Below, piece after piece: positions 25,540-40,800 of a stretch of 64,000 bases of DNA. The stretch's first letter is position 1, and each line of letters opens with the position of its first letter. The stretch is taken from NCBI GenBank assembly GCA_012932295.1, contig JAAONU010000016.1, positions 13,804,111 through 13,868,110 on the forward strand. The letters are read 5' to 3'. Source of the stretch: Cyclina sinensis. Its lineage: Eukaryota; Mollusca; Bivalvia; Venerida; Veneridae. The notes below the pieces were generated by a model. That model did not search any database and had not been told where the DNA came from. It worked only from the letters and a program-made list of their open reading frames with translations. The translations under genes and the position numbers were made by a program.

Positions 25540-28500
25540 TCCCCCAGGTGCAATGGGGACATTAGTGGATTATCTACCCTGAATACTCTCTTGATATTAA
25601 ATTGGTCCTTCCATTTGGATTCCTCTGCTTTTATCGCTATTTTCTCTTTTGGTATGGTGATAATCAAGCCTAATTATTTGCAACAATGGTAGTCAGATTA
25701 CACTTTAAGTTTAGCAACATGTTTTGTTAACACCATTATCTTTGTTTTTTGATAATCCTAACTTTTCATTTAATATATAAGTGACATTTTTTACAACATA
25801 AAGTCAAGACCATCACAATTAGAAACAAGCATAAACTGAAAGGACCAATGTGAAATTTGGTCTACCTTTGATTTTATCTGAGTAAGGGAGATAATTTGTT
25901 ATCAGGAATGTCCCTCATTAACCTTTCATTACTTTCAAGAATGTTATTGAAGAGAAAGAGGTTGTAGACGGTTGACTAAAGACCTGTAGGTTCTGCTTAC
26001 GATTTTTTATTTTCAACACATCATTAACTCATTGACCCGTTATATGTATTTTTTTCGTTTTATAATATGCACTAATATCATGTCTAAACTTCGAAATTCT
26101 ACGGAAGTGTTCCCAGTCTGAACTTATTTCACATGTATTTCCACAAGTTATGGTAGAATCAATTAAGTATTACAAGCATTTTTTGGCATAATTACAATCT
26201 GGCTACTCTCTATTTCATGCACAGAAATCAAAATTTAGGATTTCCTGAGATTCATCATATACACAGTGGAACACAATAGCTCAAACTACTTACTGCTACC
26301 CCAAGAGCAGCAAAAGAATGTTTCAAGCATGCATATATCATGGTAGTACTTAAATGATTATAAAAATGTTTTTATAGCTAGTGTCACATGCACGAGCATA
26401 CTTCATTCTTTTAAGCCAGTCATGTCTACAGTTATGAGTAAACTGTGTGCACACAGTTTCCTACAGTATCAAACAAACAGGATTTTAATGCCATAGCACA
26501 ACATTCCTACTAAGAGTTTGTGGGCGATACAAGTTATAGGCCACAATTTCCTCATCTAATAAAGGCTATTTCAGCATGACAATTATTCTCAATACAGTAC
26601 GTACCAAACAAAATGGGTACCCTTATTCGGTCTAATACCATTCAAGCACCTGATATTTTGTATTAATTATAAAAGAATCACTTATATTAATACTTTTTAG
26701 ATACACATAAAGGTTTAAGGACTTGTGGATTAGCAACAGGAAAAAAAAAAACACGAAACACCAGTCATTTTTTGAGAAACTGTAATTTTTCCTGCAACCA
26801 AATTTTCTACATCTGGTTGCAGTAAAACAACTTTTTCGTCAAAGCTTTCAATCTTTTAGAGTAAAAACTTGCATTAAAATAAATATTTACATCTTTACAA
26901 TGACAGAGAACTTCTCTCGCACATTTTTGCTGTTTCCTCAGATTCTCAACATAAACAACACATGAAAAATATATTCTAATACTACAAGGCCTAAGTAAAA
27001 TACATAGATGGGCTTGTCAAACATCAGTTCTTGGTTAATGTCGATTGTTTTGTATAGTATCTCTTGTATATACAATCAAAGCTTTAACACTTATTTGTCA
27101 TTATACCACTTTTCTGAGATTACAAACTGTTAAACAAGAACTGGTTCACCAATGTGCCTGAATTAAATTAAACTTTAATGCTGAGACAGAGTCAGTGTAA
27201 ACCGTTTTTGTCATCCTAAAGCAGTGAATAGTTTCAATGTTGTCATCCTGAAGCAGTGAATAATTTCAATGTTGTCATCCTGAAGCAGTGACTAGTTTGA
27301 ATGCTGAAACAGAGTCAGTGTAAACTGTTCTTGTTATCCTGAAGCAGTGAATAGTTTTAATGTAGTCATCCTGAAGCAATGAATAGTTACAATGCTGAAG
27401 TAGAGTCAGTGCTCTTTTTTGTTATCCTGAAGCAGTGAATAGTTTCAATGTAGTCATCCTGAAGCACTGAATAGTTACAATGCTGAAATAGCATCAGTGA
27501 AACTGTTTTTATCATCCTGAAGCAGTGAAGAGTTTCAATGCTGAAGAAGAGTCAGTGTTCTGTTTTCTCATCCTAAAACATTGAACAGTTTCGATAAAAA
27601 TATTAATCTTTCTACTGCCAGACTTTCATGTAAATCATCTTAAAGCAGTGAATAGATTCAATAACATAAACATTTCTCCAAAAAAAAAGGAAAAAAACAG
27701 AAGGCTAGAATGCCACTTAATAGAAGCTTTTACAGCACAGCAGACAAGCCTCATCAACATATTTTAACCATGCCTATAACATGTATTAAAGAGTAAGAAA
27801 ATACTATGTGATATTGTGCATTTTGGACGCAACATTTTAATCTTAAACCAATATAAATATTTCACATGAAAATAAAACACCACACCCGAAAAAAGCTCAA
27901 CTGTAATGATGAGAAAGTATGTGATCCAACCCTGTAATGTCATGATGTTTTGCAACAGGCATAAAATAATGATCATTCAGTGTTAGAAAACCAGCATAAT
28001 TTTAATTGCTTTATTTGTAAATATTAGATACCTCATAAAAATATGAACAGAAATGTAAAAAACAGAGATTAGAAGCAGTTTTTTTCTCGAAATTTCAAAC
28101 AACTTTATAGTTAAGAGTAGTGTTTCAAAAATTCCATCACAATTTTAATTTTTAGAGCAGTTTTATCACAACTCCAAAACAATTTTATATAGTCATTCAG
28201 GGCCCTCACAGTGGCACAGCAGTCTTAAGTGACACAGCATTACTGCAACAAATTTTGCAAGATGACAAAAAGTATCTGTAAGGTCCATCACTTGTCTTAA
28301 ATTGTAACAATGCTTAGAAAAATTAGTATTCTACCGAGTAGCTTTCTTTATCAGTCTTACAAAAAGATCTTGCACTATCCACAACATTGATGCACTATAA
28401 ATATGGGACTTATAAAAGTTGCATGTTCTCGTTGTAAGCTTATCTAAGATCTGCTCTATCCATGCCTTCAATATAAAGCTGTTACAATTCATAAGTCTGA

Positions 28501-31500
28501 CCTTGACATTTTCATCATTTGACAAAGTGATCACATGTGAATATACCAGTAAAATAATACCAGTATATCAGCTTTACTGAACACCATGCAAAACATTTAA
28601 ATGGAAAAACAAAAACAGAAAGAGACACATATGTTACACAAACTCTTTTATAAATGAAAATGTACACCAATCTTGGACCCTTCCACTAATCACAAACCTG
28701 TACAGAGTTTCTTATTACAGAAACATCCCTGGCTCTACTTGTAAACATGCAACTAACACTTTACGGCAATAGTAAGGCTTCTCAATACATAACTGCTGTT
28801 CCGAAGCAATAAAAGACTTAAAATCATTTACCAATCTAATGGTTTATGCCTTTAGAAGTTAGAAAACAAGGTACTGGTAAAATTGACAGTAAAATCATTA
28901 TCATTTATTAAATTATCAAGAAGATTTGACCGATATCAATCTAGCCTTGACCATTTCAAGCCTTTTGTATTGTTTACTACATTGGTAATAGGGGTTTTAT
29001 CAATTATTCTCAACAAACATCTTTTTTCATAATACATGTAAATGCAGTGGTACTTTATCAAAAGAAACATCAATACAGTGAGTTTAAATTTGCATGCTGA
29101 AATAGAATTGTGAGAAAAAACGTCTTTATCCTTCAAATCCAAAATAAACTTCACACAAAATGTCTGCCATAGTGTTTTTAATAATTAATATTTAAGTAAA
29201 GCAGAAAAAAACATACAACTAAGAAATGCCTGTATTGTAACTGAAAAACTAGGTCAATTGTAACTGAACAACTAGGTCAATGTCAAAAAGAAAGGAGTTA
29301 AGCAATTATATGGTAAAAAAAAGAATTCAAATTCTTTTGAAAAAAAAAAATGCAATGGTTTTAATTGCAACATTTCAGCTATCAGTTTTGCTTAACAACA
29401 AAAAGTTGCAAAAACTCTAAGCGAACCTGTACAAAAATTCAGCAGCAAATATCATTATTATTTTGATTTAAATAAAATATAAAATTCTCAAGCAGAACAG
29501 AAAACTAATAAAACTTAACAGTAACAAAAACTATGTAAGAGTATCAAGGGTTTTCAATAATATTCAAGCTGATTCAGAAATCTGTATACTGTTTAAGTAA
29601 ATGTAACGACATCTAATGACCGACAGCCATATAGTAAGACAATTTGTAGACGTGTAGATCAGTATTCCAAAAATCACAAGAAGGTACTGCTATTTCATTT
29701 CATATGATATAACATGTCTCTGAAATCTAGAAGAGACATTACAAGCAAAACTTATGACAGCCTCCAGGTAACCTGACCATTCTCTGTCTACAATATTGAT
29801 ATACGAGAGATAGATTCCTTGGCTTATACTTCAACAGATATTTGAAAATTCTAGACATCCTAAGTATTATTTCATAGAAATTCAGAAAAAAAAAGGCACA
29901 TGTCAGATGATTAACAGACTTACAAATTTTGTGGACCTTATTTCCTAGTTATAGTGCTATTACAGTGTAACTTCTACATCAATAAAACAGAACTGTCTGT
30001 CAAGATACCATTATCAGAAATTATATGGCAACCAAGAATTTAAATTCTTTTAGAAAAAAAGTTGTACTTGTTTCAATTACATATTGATACTTGTACAATA
30101 TTTCTATCAGTTTAGCTCTTTTTTCTGGCATTAAATATTTCTGTTTTAAAGTTTTTTTTATAAATGAAAAAGAGAAGCACAATTGAGTACTCATCAAAAA
30201 CAGGACAATTTATGATAATATTTCGTGTCATTATCAGCATGAAGGTGTAAAGGTTTGTAAGAGTAGTCTCCCCTGCTTTGCCATTTAAGTAATGTTTGTG
30301 CACAAATGTACATAAATCCCCGACCCCACATTGTTGGATAATTTAACAAAGAAGCACTATTTTCACCACAAGAAAGAATATAACAGAGGAGAACTGGGTT
30401 ACGCGAGTGAGTAAATTCTACCATTCACACGTAAAGGTCATTAATGGGGTCATACTATGGATCGATGGATTTACTTCTGTACCACATCTTAATGTACATT
30501 ATAGCAGAAAGATAAAACTATAATATCAACGAGTGGCAAGATACAAGGTATCATTGAGTATAGCTTCTCATAATTGATCACTGACTTAAATCGATATATT
30601 TTATCTTAAAAGTACTGGTTTATAAAAGTACGAGCACTTGAGATGACTAACAAACATTAAAATTTGTGAACATGCATGTGATCACAGACAACTGTAACAT
30701 ATATCTGTTGATTTAATTCATAAACTCCGAGTTATTTTCAGGTTTTGAACTGGCAATATGAAATGATGACAACATAATAATGTAACTGAAGCCGATTTAA
30801 CATTATAATAAGAAAAAAAGATTTTATAAACATCTTCATGAAGTGAGCTCACTATCCCGTAATTCATCTAATATGCTGCTCTTAGAACCATTGCTAATTA
30901 ATTTACTGAGTAATATTTTATAACTCTGGGGCTAGAAATCAAACATATACCAGCAGGCACAGGGTGATTTTGTATAAGAACTAAGAGATATACTTCTTCC
31001 AATGTTGTCCAATGACTGTCACATGTTACCAAGGTTTATTTCTTAGTCCCTTGAAACATACTTTATTTAAACAAGGGGCATTAGTTAGAATTACTATGGT
31101 AATGAATGACACAACAAACAGATCCATAAATCCTTGTAGTCACACACAAATGATGCAGTCAAGTCATAATGCTGTAAGTTTAAACACCCAACTTTGACAA
31201 GTTAACAATTCAGCTGTTTCACCAAATTATGCCTATATTCACAATAAACCTTTAAAAGTTTATAGAAACTATAGATATACATTTATGATGAATTTACTTC
31301 TTGATTTCTCTAAAGGCATCAGAATTTACAGTCAGGTATGGGGTAACTGAAATTGTAATTGGCATAACTGATTACAGAATTCAGTGTAATTAAACATGAC
31401 ATGCTATTGTGATGAATTTCAATTACACTGCAATTGTTGTTTACTTAATTACATTGATAAACTGATGTAATGGTAATTGTAATGCAATTAAAGATATCCC

Positions 31501-31514
31501 AAATGTAACTGTGA
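25540..31514. other. Long gene-poor stretch between convergent genes
   Basis: Very AT-rich, with no conserved open frame on either strand. It lies between the convergent DM9 (plus) and TTC31-like (minus) genes and may include long 3' UTR. It holds the 27178-27663 tandem repeat and the 31329-31554 element. Confidence 0.5.
27178..27663. repeat. Degenerate tandem repeat with units of about 31 and 60 bp
   Basis: The core catcctgaagcagtgaatag followed by tttcaatg recurs about ten times. Some copies are interleaved with a second motif, gctgaaacagagtcagtgta. The result is a nested array in which short units alternate with longer composite ones. Confidence 0.8.
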
Positions 31515-31554
31515 TTTATTTTATTACATTACAACCTAATTTACCCCATGTCTG
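31329..31554. mobile_element. Small AT-rich element with terminal inverted repeats, TAATTAC-rich
   Basis: The ends gtcaggtatggggtaa and ttaccccatgtctg are inverted repeats. The interior is made of degenerate attgtaatt/aattacaat words. A related block lies at about 55270-55795. It looks like a non-autonomous element; class unknown. Confidence 0.45.
31515..31520 (-). terminator. Candidate polyadenylation signal (AATAAA on the minus strand) of the TTC31-like gene
   Basis: TTTATT on the plus strand, 184 nt beyond the stop codon of the minus-strand gene. It lies inside the AT-rich element at 31329-31554, so it may be coincidental. Confidence 0.35.
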
Positions 31555-31703
31555 CTCACAGTTTATATGACTTAATTCTTAATTAGTCAAACACAACACA
31601 ATTATGCCTATCACCGAGTCTGTATTCTTCGTAACTCCATACAAAACTACCCCATCTATTGGTTTGTTACTGCATAGGTAGCTTTTACACAGACCTCCAG
31701 CTG

Positions 31704-31884
31704 CTACTGATCTTTCTGCCATGGTTTTTTGTCAATTCCTTTATGGGCGGGTATATGAGCGTTCCGACATTTATCACCGTATGTACATCCGGTTGTTCTC
31801 CAGAAATAGCACTCATTACCATTCACTGGTCCAGTCTGTTTTTGTGTGTTTCTTACTGCAGATCCTATAGTGATTGTCCCATTA
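31704..31884 (-). CDS. Last coding exon of the TTC31-like gene: CCCH zinc finger
   Basis: The exon opens at acceptor tgtattacag in phase 2, matching the previous exon, which ends ...aataaaag|gtatgg. It encodes C588-x7-C596-x5-C602-x3-H606 (CYFWRTTGCTYGDKC then RNAH), the spacing of RNA-binding CCCH fingers, and ends in TAG sixteen residues later. It lies 8.2 kb from the preceding exon. The exact phase match and a companion RRM upstream make the join credible. Confidence 0.75.
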
Positions 31885-34800
31885 CTGTAATACACAAAAT
31901 ACAGAATTTCACTTGATAAATCATTAAAGAACCATAGTTCCTGTCCTTTTCATTGAGCAACAATCATTATTATTCTGACAATACATTTCATCCAATTTTC
32001 TTTTCCTGTTTTGGTGTCAATTCCAATTTAAACCTTTTATAAATGTTTGATGTTTGGACAACACTATGATCCAAGTTTAACTGCAATGTAGATGGCAGAA
32101 ATAAATGAAAATCAACACATTTCTTTTCTTGATTAAGTATGACCCCAACACAATACAGAACTCTATTACATCTGTCCTTTTATTCCCCAGATGAAAGGGA
32201 CACTATTATACCTTGAAAAATTCAAGCCTGTCATTTCAATTTCTGAAATTTACATTCTGAAATATCAAAGGCAAGACAGCATTAAAACTGTTACAAATGT
32301 CAGTCAAACAGGTGAATTAAGACATACAAGATAGTTGCATCCTGTTGTTTTATGTGGTTTCAGCCAATTAGAGGCTGCATAACAAGTGTGGTTTCAGCCA
32401 ATCAGTGGCTGCATGACACATATGTAAAAAGAAGCAAAGATGTAATATCAACATCTCCATAGGTCGTGTCATATATAACTTTGACTAAGCATTATATGTA
32501 AATACGCAGTAATTTCTCAACTTAGAGAAAGTAATCCTTCAAAGGTAAGCAACACAGAAATGGGCAGAGACAAATATGGAGTTTGTATAAAAGCAGTTCA
32601 TCACCTTTTCTGCTTAATTAAATTAAAGTTAGCCTTGTCCACTAATAAATTACTTTCAATGTTAAAAGATGTTTAAGTTTATCTGAAGGTAACCTTATAG
32701 GTTTATGTAGAGGTTACAGAGTTTGAAAGAATTTTTTTTTTTTGTCTTGTAATTTAACTCTTAAGTAATGAGAGATGCTAAATATCTAAGAGAACTTTCC
32801 TGCCAGGACAGGTATGGTCAAAAGTTGACCGAAAATTAACAGCAATTTCATTACTAAATAAACGATACATATTTTCTACAGAAGCAGCAACACAATGCCA
32901 ACCAAGTACATAATTATACCCTACACATAAAACATGTCTATGCTTGTAGACATCATATCAACATAAACTATCTAGTGTTATCTTTGGTTATAGACAAGTT
33001 AAAAAGAGATATCAATAAACTTAAGAATGAAGTTTTCTAACATCAAATTTCATTCACATATGCTAGGAATAAATCTGGTACCCTTAATGTGTGTGAACAA
33101 AATAATATAAAAGCCTTAAAACTTACAGTCATATCTAACGAGTACGAGTATATATGTATATATTTATTTGCGGTCTTGTGTTGATTACCTTTATGGATAG
33201 GACTTCAATATCAAAAATTCTTCATTATTCTTTTAACCTTTCCAATGGAAACATTTTACTAAGACAAACTTATCATGTCAAAAGGAAGATAAAAATAAGA
33301 TGTTCAGAAGAGTTGATACAGGGAGAATATTCAACCGATAGGTCACCCACCCCAAGCTACCCAAGCACACAGCGGAAGCAAAAGTCTGCACAATGACCTT
33401 TTACTTAAGCACAACAACGACGTATAAAAGGCTACACACCATAAGGCAGAATTCATGAAATAAACTCAATACTGGTAACATTAAAATCAATTCAAAAAGC
33501 CGTAACTTCCATCTTCTCTTCAATAGTCTCAAGGCAGTGATGAACAAATGATAGATGGTCACTATGCACTGAAGTCTGAAATTAACGTAACAATACCACA
33601 CCTCTCTCAGCAAATCCTTTGTATGAAATTATTACAACTGTTGTCAACAATGACAACAAAAGCTTGAATAAAGTCCTTCCATCTAAAGCCCTGCACGTTT
33701 TTATCCTTCCTTGTATATAAATTCTTCTCAGTTCATGTCCCCATGTCAAATACCATCTCACGCAGAACACAAAGCTATGGGTGGGTCAAAATTATATAAA
33801 TATGCCCATTTTGAATAAACGACCTTTATTCTGCTTTTCTATAAAGTTCAGACTTTGAACAGAGTAAAAAATAAACTAGATATATGCATAGTGGAATCAA
33901 AACCCAACTGTAAAATAAATTGACTCTATCAATTCTTTGCATTCTTCAGAAATCCCTACTGAACATTAACTGACCGATTTAACTTCCTGAAAAGCTTCAT
34001 GTTAAACCAACGTGTTTTCAATTTTGATAAAAACATGTCCACATACTCAGTTATAATATCATATCTTGCAAAATTAAAGTGTGGCAGCTTGATTAACCTG
34101 AAATTGAGGCAAACGTAACAAACAAAAAGATAACAACTGCGTTCATACCAATCCTTTGCCGGACGCTTTTTTCTGCTGATTTTTTGACTGCCTATCAGTT
34201 ACAAAATCAGTTTGTTTTACATCTTAATACCTAGTCAAAATATCAAGTTCATCTCCTGTTTTTGTACTGCCTCTGATTATCAGACATCACAAACAATGAC
34301 AGGAAGCAACTAGCCAACATAAATTAATTCACACCTACTTGCCTGACAGGCACAGCTGCAAAAGCTATCATGGAGTCTTGCAAAAGATGTCACAGAATGT
34401 ATATTTCAGGAACTGAAGTGCTTTAATTTTGCAAGGCGTAATAAAATCAGGGAACAAATCTTGATCCTTTTCAAGTAAGAAATATGAATAGTGGGATAAT
34501 ACACGTATGTACTACAGAAAAGGATCTAAATATACCAAAGAAAGCCTTCTTTAATTTCACCACATCATAATGTGATACTTGGGGAACACACAAAGGCCAT
34601 ATTTATATACCAGTACCTTCTCAGTACACCACATTACTGTCTCCAGGATAGCTTGGTATCACAGACAGCAACCACAGCTTTAAAGCCCAGTCCAGGATAC
34701 CTTGCCAATTAAGCACGAGTTCCCCACCCCAAATATGCTTTTATCTGTTCTCATCAGTCTTTCCTTCCTGTATTATTTTTCACCATTTCTTTCTACTTGT

Positions 34801-37800
34801 GTTGGTTTTTCACATACATTATTAACTACAGGAATGAATCATAACAACATCGGGAATTTTAAAATGAGCTTTCCCACACTACCCACTATATGAAAATTTA
34901 GGTAGTTACTTATCCTACGAACACAAAATCACATAATGAAATTTAAATCAACTATATATTTTCTTGCTGATACATGTCAAAATTATTGAAAACATAGTAA
35001 GTGTTCCCTGATTTCAATCCAGACTGATCACTACAGAGGTAAATGCTCCATTCTCTCAATGATGACATGAAGAGAGGGCCATATATCTAACTATCATTCA
35101 TCAGTTGCTTGTCATAAAAGTAACAGTGACATATACATGTAATTTTTATCCTAATGCAGCACTTGCTTATAGGTGAGTTATATGTTTCAATTTCTAAAGA
35201 TATGTGACTTTGACACTACCAAGAATAGGTAAGGTCCCTTATCAAACTGGCTTAAGTTTGCATCTCTTCTAAACACTCAATGCCTTTGCCAAAATATTAA
35301 CTATTAAGATGACCTAAAGAACTGATGCTGAGGTCAAGGTCAGTCACAACTGAGAGAAAAGGGTCTCTCTCAAGACTTTGCTGAGGCAAATAAAAGTTTC
35401 ATGACGTGAAAAATATAAGATATACTTCATGAAAAACCTCCTCCTAACAAGTCATGCTCAGGTGAGCTAAAGACAGTGCTTGTTTTTTGTCCTTAGATGG
35501 TATACATTTTTGGCTCAGTAGCTATTTTAATGCATGGTTACATCTAGTAAGGCTCAGCAGCCTAATGCCAAGAGACAGATCATTCAAATATGTACATGTG
35601 CTTCTTTCAGGTTGATGTTTAACTGAGACACAATACTTCAATTTAACCTGCTTTAACATGAATAAAATCTGAAAGGGAGCAATTCATTTGAACTGACATT
35701 AATGAAAATACCTTTTGAGTATTATACACAAAAATGGCTTATTCACTTTAACAGTGCACTGAAAAAAGGGGCATTTTGTTGACCATTATTCTATAAAATG
35801 AGTCATCAAAAAAACAGTTGTATTTGTAAAACATTATAAAGTTTTCGTTCATGGCTTATAATTATAAAAAGACTATGACAGAAGCTGCAAAACAAGCATA
35901 AATTACTTACAGCATCAAACACCATCCTTAGTATAATAACATCTTCATTCTGTTAACAGTTTATATCAATTTGTCTTAGGTGTCAACCTATCTTTTTTTT
36001 TTAATTCTGAAAAATATGTCATTATCATGTACCCAAAGTTTGTACAGTTAACGACCCATTTCCTTTCATAATAATAAATAATTCTAACACAAGAAAATAT
36101 TTTCATCAATTTATGTTATAAGCACTGTTATACTGATGCTACTGCGGACCTTGCATGAAAGCTTATGTTTTGTTAGCGGCTTTTTATGTCAAATATATAC
36201 AGCAACAATGAGATGTACATGGAAAGGGTTAATAATTCGTCTGGATGCATGACTGCTGAAAACACTCCATCAATGAACTACCTATAACTGAAGCCATGGA
36301 AAAACTGGTCGAACTAAATGAGTGTGAATAAAGAGCAGTCAATGAGTTTTGTTTTATTTCATGATTTAAGCACCCTCTTTATCTTGCTGAAAGACCTCGC
36401 GTAAACGGCACTCATTTGACAGAACTTGATATTATAATCGGAACTTGAAAATACTTGAAAATTTATATCAAAATCAGCCTATTTCTCTTCTGAACTGAGC
36501 ATCAAGAAGCCTATCAAGTAAAAAGCCTGAAAATTTCTAAAATTGTAGGAAGATTGTACCCAATTTCTTTAGGCCAGGAATGCAGCAAAAAAAATAAATC
36601 AGCCACAATAAAATAACTTCATCTTAACTGTATCATTTACCTTGCACAAGACAGTCGCAGACTAAGGAATTGGCACCTATTTTCCTGACCCTAATCACAG
36701 CCTATTTCATAAAGAAAGAAGTGTTAAGGACAAAAATAACAAGATGACAACACGATTGTTAAATAACAAGATTGCAAACTTGAACAAATTAACAACATAT
36801 GAAAATGGTTTTAGGTTAAATTAGAAATCTTACGATGTTAAGGATTATGAGGTACATTTGTACTTATACTATCAACAGAAAACAATGACCATAATCAAGC
36901 CTTCATCAATGAACTTTATTAATAATCTAATGATGTCCTTGGTTGTCAAAGTAAAGGAAAAAGCCATAACTTGCCCACTTGTCCTTTCAATATGCCCCAC
37001 TGCCCTTTTAAGAGGTCTGGTAAAACCCATTAATGTAAAATCAATTTTTAACTTTCCATCTTGATGTCTGTTTTCCAAGCAAATCATGTAATTGAGATCA
37101 TAATGTTCTTATAAGGTGTAATCTTTTTGTATCTTCCAACCTTCTGGTTTAAGTTAATATTCCATCAGTTCTTCAGTTCTTATATCATGTTAGCAGACAA
37201 TACACTCGCTAGATACTTCTAACTAATAAGAAAATTTGCCAACGATTCCTTCACAATGAAAGCAGACAGAAATTACCGAGGCACTAGAAATTATTCAATT
37301 CAAGGAACAGATAAAATGGTGAAAAATAAAACAAGAAGGAAGAGACTTTCCACATGCACCATATACTTACATTTAGTATTTGCATTTTCGTTCAAAGTTA
37401 TAGTGTCTGGGAATAAACAGTTACCACGACAACTTTAAAATATCTGCTCTCTATGACTACTATTGCAGACCAATAATTGAAAATGTACATGACAAAAAAG
37501 TGGGAATGATAAAAGTATATAAGCAAAACTATGTGTTATCATACAAAACATAAAGAAAATATAACACCTTAATTTGAATGCATGGGCCTTTCTCCTAATG
37601 TCAAAAAAAACAGAACTGAAACATACCGGAGTTAGGTAAAACACAGAAAACATGTATGTGAACGTCATGAAAACTCGAAACAAGCAAATAACAATATAAT
37701 ATCATAAAGCTCAACTTAAAAAAGAAAAAAAAAGAAATTAACATCAAAATACCTTACTTCCTTTAAATGTAAAATAAACACACAAAAATTTACAACAATT

Positions 37801-40800
37801 AAAAAAAGTAAAAAGGTTTGCACTAGTAAAATAGTCATGCTCTATAAAATGATATAATATTTCGGCAATTAAACTATTAAACCGACTTGAAGCTGTTACT
37901 TCTAGCTGGGCAAAATTTTCTGTGGCATAGGCAAAAATATAAGTCTGGTTTCTGACTGTATTATTGAAATTTCTTCAGATCTGCAGCTAAGAAACTAACG
38001 TCCCCCAAAACTTACAATCAAAGATGGCTAAAACTTTTTCTTTTGAAATTATTAATGATGCAGTTCACAAAAATATCCTTGATATCTGAACAGTGTACAT
38101 GTATATAGTATTTGATCACTAAGAAGAGTTCTGCTGAAGCAAAACTTAAGTAAACAGGCAATTTTGTTTAAAACAGATGCACCAGAATATGGCAAAGGTA
38201 GTTTCAAGCACATAACTAAAGAATGTTTGCTTTCACAAAGGCAGAAGTTGCAACCAGAATGTTTTCTTTTTAATATTTTAATAACGTTCACTATTTATCA
38301 CTAAATCTTTTTAGTTCTGGAAGCAAAAGTGGGCTAGAAATATCACAGATCCCTTACAGGACCCTCCCCCCCCCCCTCCCCCGAGAAAAGCTTGCCACAA
38401 TATCAAAGGACACTGACAACAGATAGGAGGCACGGATGTCTCGTGCATATGTTAGGAAATACGTACCCCTTAATCTCCTTATCTAGCAGAATGAAATATC
38501 AAAAACAAGTGTGTCTTTAATCTTAGTAAAAAATTTGCTCCTACACTTCTCAATAATTTTTTTTTCAGTACCAACAAAAGACAAACAAGTAACAACAAAG
38601 ACAACAAGAAAAACCAAGCCTGGCCCGATTCTTATCTTTGATAGGAAGCATTTCAGCTGTGTCAAATTTTACACGTCTTTTTTTCCGTTATATTATGTTT
38701 GTTGTTTATTCTTCTTTTGCTTTGTTTTCTTTTTTTTCTATTATTCTAATACTGGATTAAAACTACATTCTACAAAAACTGTCACGGGGGAAAAAATTAT
38801 TTTAGCACCTATTTCATGCTTTAATTATATACGGTGAAAAAAAGTGGCCATTATTGTGTTGAATACCACAAAGTATGCAACCTGAACACAAGTCGAGTCA
38901 AGCGCAAAAATATGACTGGCATCAAATGCATAAATATTCTTCTCTTAACATGAAGAACCTGAATTTTTATTGCCATAAAAATTTAGGAAGTTAAGATGGA
39001 TACTGCACTGCAATCAAAGTACAAAAAAGTTTTTGAATAAACCAGGATAACTGTAGCTGTTGCAGGTAACAGTTAAAGAGACCAGACAACCTGAAACCTC
39101 ATACATAACCTAATGTTAATATTATCAATTCAGCCTACTTAAAGCCTTGACCCCAGCAATATGCTAGCAGAAGCATGCTATTACATCTACTGTATGTGTA
39201 AAAAAAAATTAATAAAGCACTTCTTTCAAAGAAGGATATAATATGTATTTGATCATTCTGTTACAAGGTAGCTAAAATTTTGATTTCAGTAAATTAGACA
39301 CAGAAGGACTGATCACTGGAAAGTGGTCAATGACTTGCAAGAAATAAATTAACAATGGTTAAAATGTTTAAAGATGAAGATTTCATCCATTTCTGTTCAA
39401 CATTTGTCCTAACTTGACATGTTGAACTTTCTAGTTAAACTTGAATCATCAATCTAACAAAATATAAGAGCACAAACAGGTGACTGATTCAATGTACAAA
39501 CCCATTAATATTTTAAAAAAATATAAAATACTTAAGAAAGTCTCAATACAAACAAGAACTGCAGACTGTCTACAAATTATACTAGGCTGCTCAACAGATT
39601 GAGTGATGTATGAGGGTGTATTAACTTGGGATTCAAACAAAACCAACTCAAAATTCATCTTGTGAAAACTTCCCAATGAAACAGTGGTTTTCAGGGTTGC
39701 AAAACTTAATGTGAAGCAACACAAAATAAACAACCTGGTAACTGACCCTTCGCAACATGTGGCATGGATTTTATCTACTGATCTAATTATGCTCAAAGGT
39801 AATGTTGCTATATACTGAAATATACACTGTATTGTGCAGTAATTTGAAAGGGTGGTATGACATCTAAGCCTTGACTTTACAGAACACACATTAATGATGT
39901 TTTAGCCAATGTATGTCTCGTATCATAAATAATATGTGTCCAATCTTGCAAGCTAAGTTTACATGGGAAAAAATACTGTTAGGTTTGATACTGTTACCAA
40001 TGTTTTATTTGAAGCAATTACATGAAAGTGAAAGAGCAGTATTCAAAACATGTGAAACATCTGTAGATGAAAAATAAAAACAAATAAAAACAAATCCACA
40101 CTGTTAGGAAAAAAAACCCAACATAACCATACCTTTTATTTGTATTGCTTTGGTTTTTTCGTAAAGTTATAGTGCCATGGTCATTTCCATTGGTAATTGG
40201 ATGATCAGGAAACTTTATCAGCAATCTCTGACCACCACATTCTACACCCTGAAACATAGTCATACTTCATCAGCTCACTGGGATGATATCATAATGGACA
40301 TGTAATTACATAGCATGGTATTTCAAAATCTTGTGTATGTCAAACATAAATTTTAACCTTTTCAGAAATGCTGGATTGATTATATACTGCCAGAATAATG
40401 GGACATACCCTACAACTAATTAATGACTAATTGATTTATCAAGCAATTTTATTGGCTCATTCTTCTATCAAGCAATTTTATTGGCTCATTCTTCTATCAA
40501 GCAATTTTATTGGCTCATTTTTCTATCAAGCAGTTTTATTGGCTCATTTTTCTATCAAGCAATTTTATTGGCTCATTTTTCTATCAAGCAATTTTATTGG
40601 CTCATTTTTCTATCAAGCAATTTTATTGGCTCATTTTTCTATCAAGCAATTTTATTGGCTCATTTTTCTATCAAGCAGTTTTATTGGCTCATTTTTCTAT
40701 CAAGCAATTTTATTGGCTCATTTTTCTATCAAGCAATTTTATTGGCTCATTCTTCTATCAAGCAATTTTATTGGCTCATTCTTCTATCAAGCAATTTTAT

